Below, piece after piece: positions 5,524 through 10,544 of a stretch of DNA of 10,544 nucleotides (position 1 is its first letter; each line of letters starts with the position of its first letter). The DNA comes from Candidatus Aminicenantes bacterium UBA4085 (lineage in GTDB: Bacteria; Acidobacteriota; Aminicenantia; Aminicenantales; UBA4085), in NCBI GenBank assembly GCA_002383325.1, contig DFYJ01000031.1:4195-14738 (forward strand), given 5' to 3'. The notes beneath the pieces were generated by a model. It was not told the origin of the DNA. It searched no databases and worked only from the letters and a program-made list of their open reading frames with translations. The position numbers and the translations under genes were made by a program.

Positions 5524-5540
5524 TCCCCAAAGCGTGTCTA
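5514..5540 (+). promoter_or_regulatory. ECF-type promoter upstream of the anti-sigma gene (copy 2)
   Basis: CAAGTTT (5514-5520), 13 bases, GTGTCTA (5534-5540): the same two blocks and the same spacing as before the sigma gene, although the intervening bases differ. The -35 block lies inside the last sigma codons. A start six to eight bases after the -10 falls at about 5546-5548, practically on the anti-sigma ATG, so this transcript would be leaderless or nearly so. Independent conservation of the two blocks, not the spacer, argues for function. Confidence 0.65.
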
Positions 5541-5545
5541 TAGGT

Positions 5546-6058
5546 ATGAAGATGAAAACAGACAAGCCAGGCCGGAACGGCGCTTGCGCCTTCATCCGGC
5601 GCCATTTGATCTCCGTCGTCGAGGAAGACCTTTCCGGGGCGGTGCTTTCCCGGGTCAAGGATCATCTGACTTCCTGCCCGGAGTGTGCTTGGCTCGTGCA
5701 ACGTTTTTCGGAAGCTTGGGAGGGCCCTGCCCTTCCCCCGGATCTCCGTCCTTCCCCGGCTTTCCTCTTCGGGCTAATCGAGATGATCGAGACCGGAGAG
5801 AAGCCCCGGTCCGGCCGGATGGGCGCTCTCGCGATAGCCCGGCAATTCCTCAGGCCAGCGATCATCGCGGCCATCTTTCTGGGAGGTATATTCGCCGGTT
5901 ATGAGATGGGGCGGAGGGATAGAACGTTTTCCCCTCCCGAATTGTTTTGGGCTGGTCAATGGCTCGATAGCTTCGAAAGCATCCCGCCGGGTTCGATCGC
6001 CGACTTTTACGTCAAACGTCAGAATTCTCAGAATTCGATGAGAGAAGGCCTCGAATGA
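5546..6058 (+). CDS. Zinc-finger (ZAS-type) membrane anti-sigma factor
   Basis: The 170-residue single-pass protein has an N-terminal cytoplasmic anti-sigma domain with the Hx3Cx2C zinc signature H40-LTS-C44-PE-C47 in the DHLTSCPEC context, typical of ZAS/zf-HC2 proteins that hold an ECF sigma. A membrane helix spans about residues 103-119 (RPAIIAAIFLGGIFAGYEMG) and is followed by a periplasmic tail of about 50 residues with FWAGQWLDSFESIPPGSIADFY. The open frame extends upstream into the sigma gene, but start ATG 5546 (or 5552) fits the domain and follows the second ECF promoter. Its stop overlaps the next start by 4 bases (ATGA), so production of the anti-sigma and the sensor is probably coupled. 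The tail probably contacts the CnrX-like sensor encoded next (inference from the Cnr paradigm, where the anti-sigma CnrY is much shorter and lacks the zinc motif). Confidence 0.87.
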   Translation: MKMKTDKPGRNGACAFIRRHLISVVEEDLSGAVLSRVKDHLTSCPECAWLVQRFSEAWEGPALPPDLRPSPAFLFGLIEMIETGEKPRSGRMGALAIARQFLRPAIIAAIFLGGIFAGYEMGRRDRTFSPPELFWAGQWLDSFESIPPGSIADFYVKRQNSQNSMREGLE

Positions 6059-6564
6059 AGAAGATGGGAAGGCTGGCACTCCTGTTGCTCATCGTTGTCA
6101 ATGTGTCGGCGCTGTTGACCTTCGCCTACAACCGCTGGGTCCGCGAACCCGGGGGCCGTCCGGCCGAGGGCGCCGTTCTTGCGGAGACCTTCGGGCGGCA
6201 GCTCTGCCTGAATGGACAGCAGGAGAAGTGCATCATGGAATTTCGGTTCGCCTTCGATTCCGAGATCAGCGTCGTCCAGGAACGGATGCGGGAAAAACGA
6301 TTGGCGCTGGTCGAAGAGCTGAAGGGGGAGTCGCCTGACGGCACGACGCTCGACAAGCTCATCGATGAAATCAGCCGGCTCCAGGCGGAGATCCAGAAGA
6401 AGGCTGTGGAGAATATTCTCAAGGAAAAGGAAGTCTTGACCGACGAGCAGAAGGAAAAATTCTTCCGGCTCATCGAAGACCACATTTGCACCCGTACAGA
6501 CGGTGCGGACCGCGACGGCGCATCCGTCGGCCCGGCGGACTGTCGCCAGGAACTCGGGCGGTAA
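6055..6564 (+). CDS. Membrane-anchored periplasmic metal/stress sensor, CnrX/ZraP/Spy-like (LTxxQ)
   Basis: The 169-residue protein has an N-terminal membrane anchor (about 5-24, LALLLLIVVNVSALLTFAY) and a mostly helical periplasmic domain rich in Glu, Lys, Leu and Gln. It carries one clear LTxxQ signature, VLTDEQKEKFF (about 127-137), after a long charged helix pair (about 65-125). The first helical repeat has LCLNGQQEKCIMEF in place of the usual LTxxQ, with Cys51 and Cys59. The C-terminus has HICTR (His143, Cys145) and Cys163. Such proteins (CnrX, ZraP, CpxP relatives) sense metals or misfolded protein in the periplasm. Its position overlapping the anti-sigma gene matches sigma/anti-sigma/sensor clusters such as cnrYXH. 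The cysteines and His143 are possible metal ligands, unlike the His/Met site of CnrX (inference). The metal is not identifiable from sequence. Confidence 0.8.
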   Translation: MKKMGRLALLLLIVVNVSALLTFAYNRWVREPGGRPAEGAVLAETFGRQLCLNGQQEKCIMEFRFAFDSEISVVQERMREKRLALVEELKGESPDGTTLDKLIDEISRLQAEIQKKAVENILKEKEVLTDEQKEKFFRLIEDHICTRTDGADRDGASVGPADCRQELGR

Positions 6565-6587
6565 TCTATTCCCAGGAGGAATCCCAT

Positions 6588-7148
6588 ATGAAACGGACGA
6601 GATGGACGGTGGCGATGATCGCGGGGCTGGCCCTTGTTTTGACGATCCCCTTGCTGGCTCAAACAGCCAAACAAGGGGCTGGCGAAAAAGGGTGCGTCCT
6701 GCCCAACTTGACTCCCGATCAGACGGCCAAGATCGCGAAGCTTAAAGTCGAGCATCAGAAAGCCCAGATTCAGCTGCAGGCGGCCCTGAAGACGCGGCAG
6801 TTGGAGCTGCGCCAATTGAAGCTCGAAAAAGCCGCTCAAAAAAATCTCGAAGCCAAGATCGATGAGATCGCCAAGGCTAACGCGGACCTTCAGAAGAGCT
6901 GCCTGGCGCACAAGATCGCCATCGCCGGCCTGTTGACGGACGAGCAGAAGAGAGCCCTTGAACAAAAGTGCGAGGGCCTGAGCTGCGGCTCCGGCCCGGG
7001 CCATGGGGCTAAAATGGGCCACGGCGCGAAAACGTGTCACGGGGGAGGCGGCTGCGGCGAAAAGATGGGCAAGACGGAAAAGGGCGGGCAGGCCGCCAAG
7101 GAATGCGGCACCGAAGGGTGCGGATCCAAGGCCGACGGCAAGAAGTGA
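6588..7148 (+). CDS. Secreted Spy-like helical protein with Cys/His/Met-rich metal-binding tail
   Basis: The 186-residue protein starts at ATG 6588 behind an AGGAGG (6574-6579) eight bases upstream. The longer open frame from 6486 lies inside the sensor gene. Residues 1-24 are a signal peptide (MKRTRWTVAM, then a hydrophobic run ending LLAQ). The middle is a charged helical domain with two LTxxQ signatures, LTPDQ (41-45) and LTDEQ (116-120), the arrangement of Spy/CpxP/ZraP proteins. From about 128 the sequence turns low-complexity and metal-ligand-rich: CEGLSCG, GHGAKMGHGAKTCHGGGGCG, then ECGTEGCGSK. That gives Cys128, 133, 150, 156, 173, 178, His139, 145, 151 and nearby Met143, Met160. The likely role is periplasmic binding or chaperone-like buffering of a thiophilic metal, and as an effector of the upstream sigma system. 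It ends the unit, with a terminator 26 bases later. The tail appears to be an unusual addition to the Spy fold. Confidence 0.82.
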   Translation: MKRTRWTVAMIAGLALVLTIPLLAQTAKQGAGEKGCVLPNLTPDQTAKIAKLKVEHQKAQIQLQAALKTRQLELRQLKLEKAAQKNLEAKIDEIAKANADLQKSCLAHKIAIAGLLTDEQKRALEQKCEGLSCGSGPGHGAKMGHGAKTCHGGGGCGEKMGKTEKGGQAAKECGTEGCGSKADGKK

Positions 7149-7173
7149 CGAGCTTCAGAGGTATTTGAACGGG

Positions 7174-7203
7174 AGGGGGATCCCCTGGGATCTCCCCTCT
7201 TTT
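7174..7203 (+). terminator. Rho-independent terminator after the sigma/sensor operon
   Basis: AGGGGGATCCC pairs with GGGATCTCCCCT (one bulged base, tetraloop-size turn) and is followed by CTTTT. It sits 26 bases after the stop of the Spy-like gene and closes the + strand unit. The following 98 bases (7204-7301), up to the end of the convergent gene, show nothing I can name. Confidence 0.75.
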
Positions 7204-7301
7204 CGCGCTCTCCATTCCGAGTAGAGGCGCTTTAAAAGAAAAACCAGGGAATAATCTCGCTGGATGGGCGGCCAAGGCAACCGCCGGAACCGCGTCGGGG
7301 G

Positions 7302-7889
7302 CTACTTCCAGAGCACTTTCTTCAGGCCGGTCAGGCCGTGCTCTTTCTCGATCGCCTCGATGAGGGCCGGGTAGTCGGCCTCCCGCTTTTCCTCGACCGC
7401 ATCCTCCCAGGCTTCGAGCCCGGGCGACAGCTCGTAAACGAGCTCCTTCTTGAGAAGGTGGCGGATGCCGCGGAAGGACTGCCAGTGGGTCAGGATGAGC
7501 AGGGCCAGGGCGTAGAAGGCGACATTCGGTCCCGGCAGGAAAGCCACCAGCCCGGAAGGCGGGACGAGGATGAGCTCCCCGATGAGGATGGCCAGGCGCC
7601 GGCCGCGCACCCGGTTGAGAAAGAACTTGAACTTGAGATTGAGGTGCTTGGCGTCCTCCGCTCCGTGCAGGATGCGCACCGCAGGCTCGGCGATGCGCAG
7701 GGCCCGGGCCAGGGCCTGCTCCTGCCGCAAGGTCCGCTGGGGCAGCAGCATCAGCTTGCGCTTGGCCAGCTCCCAGGCATCCTTGACCTTGGAGGGCTTG
7801 GCCGCCAGTCCGACAGGCTCGCTGGAGAAGAGGCGATGCGCGCCGCGCACGTCCTTGACATAGAAGAGGGTGACCATCGGAGCGCTCAT
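7302..7889 (-). CDS. Mit_KHE1-like (mitochondrial K+/H+ exchange-related family, PF10173) membrane protein
   Basis: The 195-residue protein has a hydrophilic, basic first half and a central hydrophobic hairpin at about 99-136 (LAILIGELILVPPSGLVAFL, then a second segment LALLILTHW). The block FLPGPNVAFYALALLILTHW, followed by QSFRGIRHLL, resembles the signature of Mit_KHE1 proteins (LPGPNVFxxxxxxRLYSHWRALxG), which affect mitochondrial K+/H+ exchange. The C-terminal 50 residues are charged and helical (WEDAVEEKREADYPALIEAI). The call rests on remembered family blocks, so the biochemical function in bacteria is unknown to me. Start ATG 7889 gives MSAPMVTLFYV; the Shine-Dalgarno (AAGGGA) is rather far, about 14 bases, and ATG 7877 is an alternative. 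It lies 44 bases downstream of the binding-protein gene, with which it may be co-transcribed, and converges with the Spy-like gene. Confidence 0.6.
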   Translation of the reverse strand: MSAPMVTLFYVKDVRGAHRLFSSEPVGLAAKPSKVKDAWELAKRKLMLLPQRTLRQEQALARALRIAEPAVRILHGAEDAKHLNLKFKFFLNRVRGRRLAILIGELILVPPSGLVAFLPGPNVAFYALALLILTHWQSFRGIRHLLKKELVYELSPGLEAWEDAVEEKREADYPALIEAIEKEHGLTGLKKVLWK

Positions 7890-7933
7890 TGTAACACCGT
7901 CATTCCCTTGTACGAAAAGGGCCCCCGGCGGGT

Positions 7934-8839
7934 TCAGCGCCCGGACAGCGCTGGGAAGGCTTCGGGATGGAGAATCCGGGCCAGGTCGGCCACGGTGTCA
8001 TAGAGGCGCGGGCCGAAGCGGCTGGCGGCGTTCTGATCGAGGAAGAGAAAGCGGCTTTCGCGCAGGGCCCGCAAGCGCCCCAGGCCCGATTGGGCCTTGT
8101 ACCAGCGGACGGCGGCGCGGAAATCGTCCTCGGACTGGGCCAGGATGACGATGGCGTCGGGGTCGTCGCGCAGCAGGGCTTCCCGCCCGTATTCGAACCA
8201 GGCCTTGTCGATGGAACCGGTGATGCTGACCGCCTTGGCCCGCCGCAGCAGGTCGTTGAAGTAGCTGGGCTTGCCGAAAGTCCACAGGCCGGAGCCCTGC
8301 AGGCTGAGGAAGACGCGGGGCGTCTCGCGGACGCTGGCCAGGGCCGACGTGACGGCGCCTTCTTTAGCCCGCAGGGCGGCCGTGAGCGCCTCCGCCTGCG
8401 GCGTCCTCCCGGTGACCGCTCCGATCTTGGCGATCAGGCCGGGGACGGCGTCCAGGCCGCCGGCGATGTCCAGGGTGAAGAGCGGCGTGCCCAGATCGCG
8501 GAGCCGCGTCAGGGCGTTCAACGGATTGCCGCGGAAGGCGATGACCAGGTCGGGCGAAAAGGCCTTGATCCGCTCGAAGTCGAGGTCGAGCAGGCCGCCG
8601 ATACGGGGCTTGGCTTTGGCCGCTTCGGGAAAGTCGCAGTAGCGGGTCACGGCGACGACGCGGTCGCCCAGGCCGAGGGCGTAAAGGATTTCGGTGACGT
8701 TGGGGGCCAGGGAGATGATCCGGGACGGCGGCGTGGGGAGGGAAAAGACAACGCCAACATCGTCCGTGACCCTGATGGCCTGCCCCTGCGCGCCCGGTGC
8801 GAGTGTGAACAGGGCGATCCCGATGGCGGTGGAAATCAT
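7934..8839 (-). CDS. BtuF-like periplasmic substrate-binding protein of an ABC importer (vitamin B12/iron-chelate class, PF01497)
   Basis: From ATG 8839 the product has 301 residues and starts MISTAIGIALFTLAPGAQGQ, a hydrophobic signal core with cleavage likely after AQG, then two alpha/beta lobes joined by a long helix. Family blocks are PSRIISLAPNVTEILYALGLGDRVVAVTRY.. in shape (about 38-67), IGGLLDLDFERIKAFSPDLVIA, and the second-lobe FLSLQGSGLWTFGKPSYFNDLL. These match cobalamin/haem/siderophore-binding proteins. No btuC or btuD partner is in the window. The open frame continues upstream through the hairpin element to 8995. A start at ATG 8893, inside the element, would add 18 residues including RPLGRKPGYR, which would supply the positive charges that the signal peptide lacks when started at 8839. 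Which start is used is therefore unsettled. No cobalamin riboswitch box (GCCACTG) is seen upstream. Confidence 0.85.
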   Translation of the reverse strand: MISTAIGIALFTLAPGAQGQAIRVTDDVGVVFSLPTPPSRIISLAPNVTEILYALGLGDRVVAVTRYCDFPEAAKAKPRIGGLLDLDFERIKAFSPDLVIAFRGNPLNALTRLRDLGTPLFTLDIAGGLDAVPGLIAKIGAVTGRTPQAEALTAALRAKEGAVTSALASVRETPRVFLSLQGSGLWTFGKPSYFNDLLRRAKAVSITGSIDKAWFEYGREALLRDDPDAIVILAQSEDDFRAAVRWYKAQSGLGRLRALRESRFLFLDQNAASRFGPRLYDTVADLARILHPEAFPALSGR

Positions 8840-8858
8840 GCGGTATCCGGGCTTTCTT

Positions 8859-8862
8859 CCTA
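8859..8862. repeat. Left copy of CCTA direct repeat (possible target-site duplication)
   Basis: CCTA abuts the left end of the hairpin element. The same four bases follow its right end at 9009-9012, where they contain the complement of the ATPase gene's TAG stop. If TT is included, both flanks read TTCCTA. Four bases can match by chance, so this is supportive only. Confidence 0.4.
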
Positions 8863-9008
8863 AAGGGCGAGGGGTATGGGAGGGAAAACCCATCGACGAG
8901 GGAGCGGGCACGGTCTCCCGCCCTAGGGCGGGAGGAGCGACCGAGTCGGCGGAGCGAACGCTCTCGCTGGGAGCGTGAGCGTGTTTTCCTCCCATACCCC
9001 GAGCCCTT
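8863..9008. repeat. 146-bp MITE-like hairpin element with terminal inverted repeats
   Basis: The ends AAGGGC (8863-8868) and GCCCTT (9003-9008) are perfect inverted repeats. Further in, GGGGTATGGGAGG (8871-8883) is exactly complementary to 8988-9000, and AAAAC (left) pairs with GTTTT (right). The imperfect arms are about 26 bases each. The interior holds a perfect 20-bp palindrome (8915-8934) and several GAGCG/CGCTC short inverted pairs. A direct CCTA (8859-8862 and 9009-9012) flanks the element like a target-site duplication. It has no coding capacity of its own. It could be a miniature inverted-repeat element, a REP/BIME-type repeat, or a bulky terminator for the ATPase gene. Its copy number elsewhere would decide. 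Confidence 0.7.
8915..8934. repeat. Perfect 20-bp palindrome inside the hairpin element
   Basis: CTCCCGCCCTAGGGCGGGAG reads the same on both strands. It has no spacer, so as RNA it forms a tight stem, and as DNA it can cruciform or bind a dimeric protein. It sits off-centre (the element's midpoint is 8935.5), which makes the whole element a branched rather than simple hairpin. Confidence 0.75.
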
Positions 9009-9012
9009 CCTA
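9009..9012. repeat. Right copy of CCTA direct repeat (possible target-site duplication)
   Basis: This is the partner of the CCTA at 8859-8862. It includes the stop codon (TAG on the minus strand, 9012-9010) of the RecA/KaiC-like gene, so an insertion here would leave that protein intact. Confidence 0.4.
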
Positions 9013-9711
9013 CATGATGAGGAGCGTCTTGGGATCCAGCTTGAGCTTCAGCACGCCGGGCGCGGGGTGATCCCCGTCCTTGACCACCCGCAGCTCAACG
9101 TGGTCGCCCACGGCGTGAAGCGTGATCAGGACGTCGATGGACGCGGCCGCGTCCTTGAGCAGGTCGGGCATCCCGCCCTCGCCGTAGAGGGGAGCGCCGT
9201 TCTCCTTGAGCGAGGCGGAGAACCAGACTTCCAGGCCCAGCTTCCCGGCGAAGGCCTTGAATCGGCTTAGGTCGTCGGAAGCGCCCAGAGCGAAGTCGTA
9301 GCCGTCGACAATGATGGCGTCGGCGTGGAACTTGCCGAACGAGATCATGGCCTCCAAGCTGCGCAGGACCTGCTCGGTCTTAGTCCCTTCCTGCTTGAAG
9401 TTCATGATGACCCGGTTCTTGACCAGCTCGTCGTGGATGTCCACGGCCGACTCGAGCTTGCGCTTCTTGGCCAGCTCGCTGAAGATGTCCTCGTACCAGT
9501 TGATGATGTAGTCCACCCGGCTCGAGTACGAGACGTGGATGACCGGCCGGCCCTGCAGCAGCTTGTCGGTGGCAATGTGGACCAGGCAGGCCGTCTTGCC
9601 CACGCCCTTGGGCGAGGCCAGGACGCCGATATTGCCCTTGCCCAGGCCGCCGTGAATAGCCTCTTCCAGGACCCGCAGGGGGCTTCGCTTGATCAGCTCT
9701 TCTTTGACCAT
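9010..9711 (-). CDS. RecA/KaiC-like P-loop ATPase, function unknown
   Basis: The 233-residue cytoplasmic protein has a RecA-superfamily ATPase core: Walker A ASPKGVGKTA (32-41, with Ala in place of the usual first Gly), Walker B in ADAIIVDGYD (130-139, Asp136), and the strand WFSASLKENG (about 163-172) at the place where KaiC/RadA proteins have a catalytic-switch strand. Between them lies a charged helical insert (about 80-115, EDIFSELAKKRKLESAVDIH) instead of a long DNA-binding domain. No KaiC autophosphorylation segment or DNA-binding region is visible. Start ATG 9711 has AAGGAG eight bases upstream. It lies 23 bases after the EF-G gene and is probably co-transcribed with it. A link to translation or ribosome status is suggested only by this position; I do not recognise a characterised family. 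Confidence 0.75.
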   Translation of the reverse strand: MVKEELIKRSPLRVLEEAIHGGLGKGNIGVLASPKGVGKTACLVHIATDKLLQGRPVIHVSYSSRVDYIINWYEDIFSELAKKRKLESAVDIHDELVKNRVIMNFKQEGTKTEQVLRSLEAMISFGKFHADAIIVDGYDFALGASDDLSRFKAFAGKLGLEVWFSASLKENGAPLYGEGGMPDLLKDAAASIDVLITLHAVGDHVELRVVKDGDHPAPGVLKLKLDPKTLLIM

Positions 9712-9734
9712 CGATCGACTCCTTGCGCCGCCGC

Positions 9735-10544
9735 TCAGGCGTTTTCCTGCCGCCGCTTCTCCGCGTAGGCGGCCGTCAGCTCCTCGGCCACGCCGGCCGG
9801 GACGCGGCCGTACTTGAGGAACTCCATGGTGAACTCGGCCTTGCCCTGGGTCAGCGACCGCAGCTGGGACGAGTATCCGAACATCTCGCTCAGGGGCACC
9901 TCGGCGTCGACCCGGGTGAAAGCCCCGTCCTCGACCGAGCTGACGATCATGCCCCGGCGCTGGTTGATGGTGGCGAAGACGTTGCCCGAGAACTCGACCG
10001 GCCCCTCGACGGAGACCTTCATGATCGGCTCCAGGATCTGGGGCCGGGCCTTGCGGTAGACCTCGCGGAAAGCGCCCACGGCCGCGGCCTGGAAGGCGTT
10101 GTCCGAGGAGTCCACATCGTGGTACTGGCCGTCGGTCAGGACGACCCGGACGCCGATCACGGGGAAGCCGATCAGCTCGCCCTTGCGCATAGCCGCCTTG
10201 AAGCCCTTGTCGCAGGAGGGGATGAACTCGCGCGGGATGCGCCCGCCCCTGACCTGGTCGACGAACTCGTAGGGCGCTTCGGCCTGCGGCTCGACGTACC
10301 CGATGACCCGGCCGTATTGGCCGGCGCCGCCGGTCTGCTTCTTGTGGGTGTAGTCGAACTCGATCTTCTGGGTGATCGACTCGCGGTAGGCCACCTGGGG
10401 CTTGCCCGTGGCCACCTCGGCGTTGTACTCGCGCTTCATCCGCTCGACGTAGACGTCCAGGTGCAGCTCGCCCATGCCCTGGATGATGGTCTCGTGCGAT
10501 TCGGGGTCGACGTGGGTCCGGAAGGTCGGGTCCTCCTTGGTGAA
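9735..10544 (-). CDS. fusA: Elongation factor G, C-terminal 269 residues (gene runs off the window)
   Basis: EF-G is the GTPase that drives tRNA/mRNA translocation on the ribosome. The visible part covers the end of domain III ([16 protein letters not shown], then [20 protein letters not shown]), domain IV ([19 protein letters not shown] onward, with AGQYGRV and [17 protein letters not shown]) and domain V ([54 protein letters not shown]). The frame is open to base 10544; an internal ATG at 10475 is not the start. Domain IV with [15 protein letters not shown] is closer to the mitochondrial EFG1/spdEFG type than to the usual bacterial FVKQSGGRGQYGHV form, so it may be one of two EF-G paralogues (inference). 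The tail AEKRRQENA is slightly longer than in E. coli. The RecA/KaiC-like gene follows after 23 bases. Confidence 0.93.
   Translation of the reverse strand, partial: FTKEDPTFRTHVDPESHETIIQGMGELHLDVYVERMKREYNAEVATGKPQVAYRESITQKIEFDYTHKKQTGGAGQYGRVIGYVEPQAEAPYEFVDQVRGGRIPREFIPSCDKGFKAAMRKGELIGFPVIGVRVVLTDGQYHDVDSSDNAFQAAAVGAFREVYRKARPQILEPIMKVSVEGPVEFSGNVFATINQRRGMIVSSVEDGAFTRVDAEVPLSEMFGYSSQLRSLTQGKAEFTMEFLKYGRVPAGVAEELTAAYAEKRRQENA

Noticed and set aside
7967..8863. 298-codon + strand open frame opposite the BtuF-like gene
   Set aside because: It is Gly/Asp/Gln-rich with no recognisable domain, and mirrors a well supported gene on the other strand.
8840..8995. Full N-terminal extension of the BtuF-like protein to ATG 8995
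   Set aside because: Residues before ATG 8893 are a read-through of the palindromic repeat and end in a low-complexity Ser/Pro-rich stretch. Only ATG 8893 remains a serious alternative.
8840..9009. Cobalamin riboswitch upstream of the BtuF-like gene
   Set aside because: No GCCACTG-type B12 box or matching conserved helices are seen on the minus strand; the strong pairing is explained by the terminal-repeat element.
1..10544. tRNA, rRNA, CRISPR array, integrase or transposase genes
   Set aside because: No cloverleaf or rRNA-like segments, no regular direct-repeat/spacer pattern and no recombinase motifs were seen on either strand.

Overview
The window is a GC-rich, densely packed bacterial segment with short intergenic gaps, 4-bp ATGA overlaps and clear Shine-Dalgarno sites. 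The protein styles (EF-G with a mitochondrial-type domain IV, an arsenic operon with CcdA and thioredoxins, a two-subunit-type permease plus YeeE plus ferredoxin) suggest an anaerobic or facultative member of Acidobacteriota/Aminicenantota or a relative. That placement is an impression from memory, not a computed result.

Region 1 (1-4835) is an arsenic/metalloid and sulfur-redox island with two divergent operons that share one ArsR-type promoter/operator at about 2029-2085. Leftward run arsR, a small CxxC thioredoxin-like protein, a secreted CIPC thioredoxin, a CcdA-type electron carrier and the start of an ACR3 arsenite efflux permease cut by the window edge. Rightward run an ArsP/DUF318-type permease, a double YeeE/YedE membrane protein and a small ferredoxin whose two cysteine motifs have each lost the first cysteine. 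The simplest reading is that metalloid entry releases ArsR and induces efflux together with a trans-membrane thiol relay and a sulfur-compound transporter.

Region 2 (4836-7203) is a second, self-contained system on the + strand: an ECF sigma factor, a zinc-finger (Hx3Cx2C) membrane anti-sigma factor, a membrane-anchored CnrX/ZraP-like sensor and a secreted Spy-like helical protein with a Cys/His/Met-rich tail. The sigma and the anti-sigma gene are each preceded by the same two-part motif, CAAGTTT-N13-GTGTCTA, with identical spacing. This looks like the sigma's own promoter and implies autoregulation. A strong hairpin terminator closes the unit. It resembles the Cupriavidus CnrYXH logic, but with a different anti-sigma type and an added metal-binding effector.

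Region 3 (7302-10544, all - strand) reads in the direction of transcription: the C-terminal part of an elongation factor G, a RecA/KaiC-like P-loop ATPase, a 146-bp hairpin-forming element flanked by a 4-bp direct repeat, a BtuF-like periplasmic binding protein, and a small membrane protein resembling the Mit_KHE1 (mitochondrial K+/H+ exchange-related) family. The hairpin element sits exactly between the ATPase stop codon and the binding-protein gene and may have altered the latter's start.

The strongest candidates for something new are the ECF/ZAS/CnrX-like/Cys-His-tail system with its duplicated promoter, the ferredoxin with paired cysteine losses under ArsR control, and the MITE-like hairpin element.
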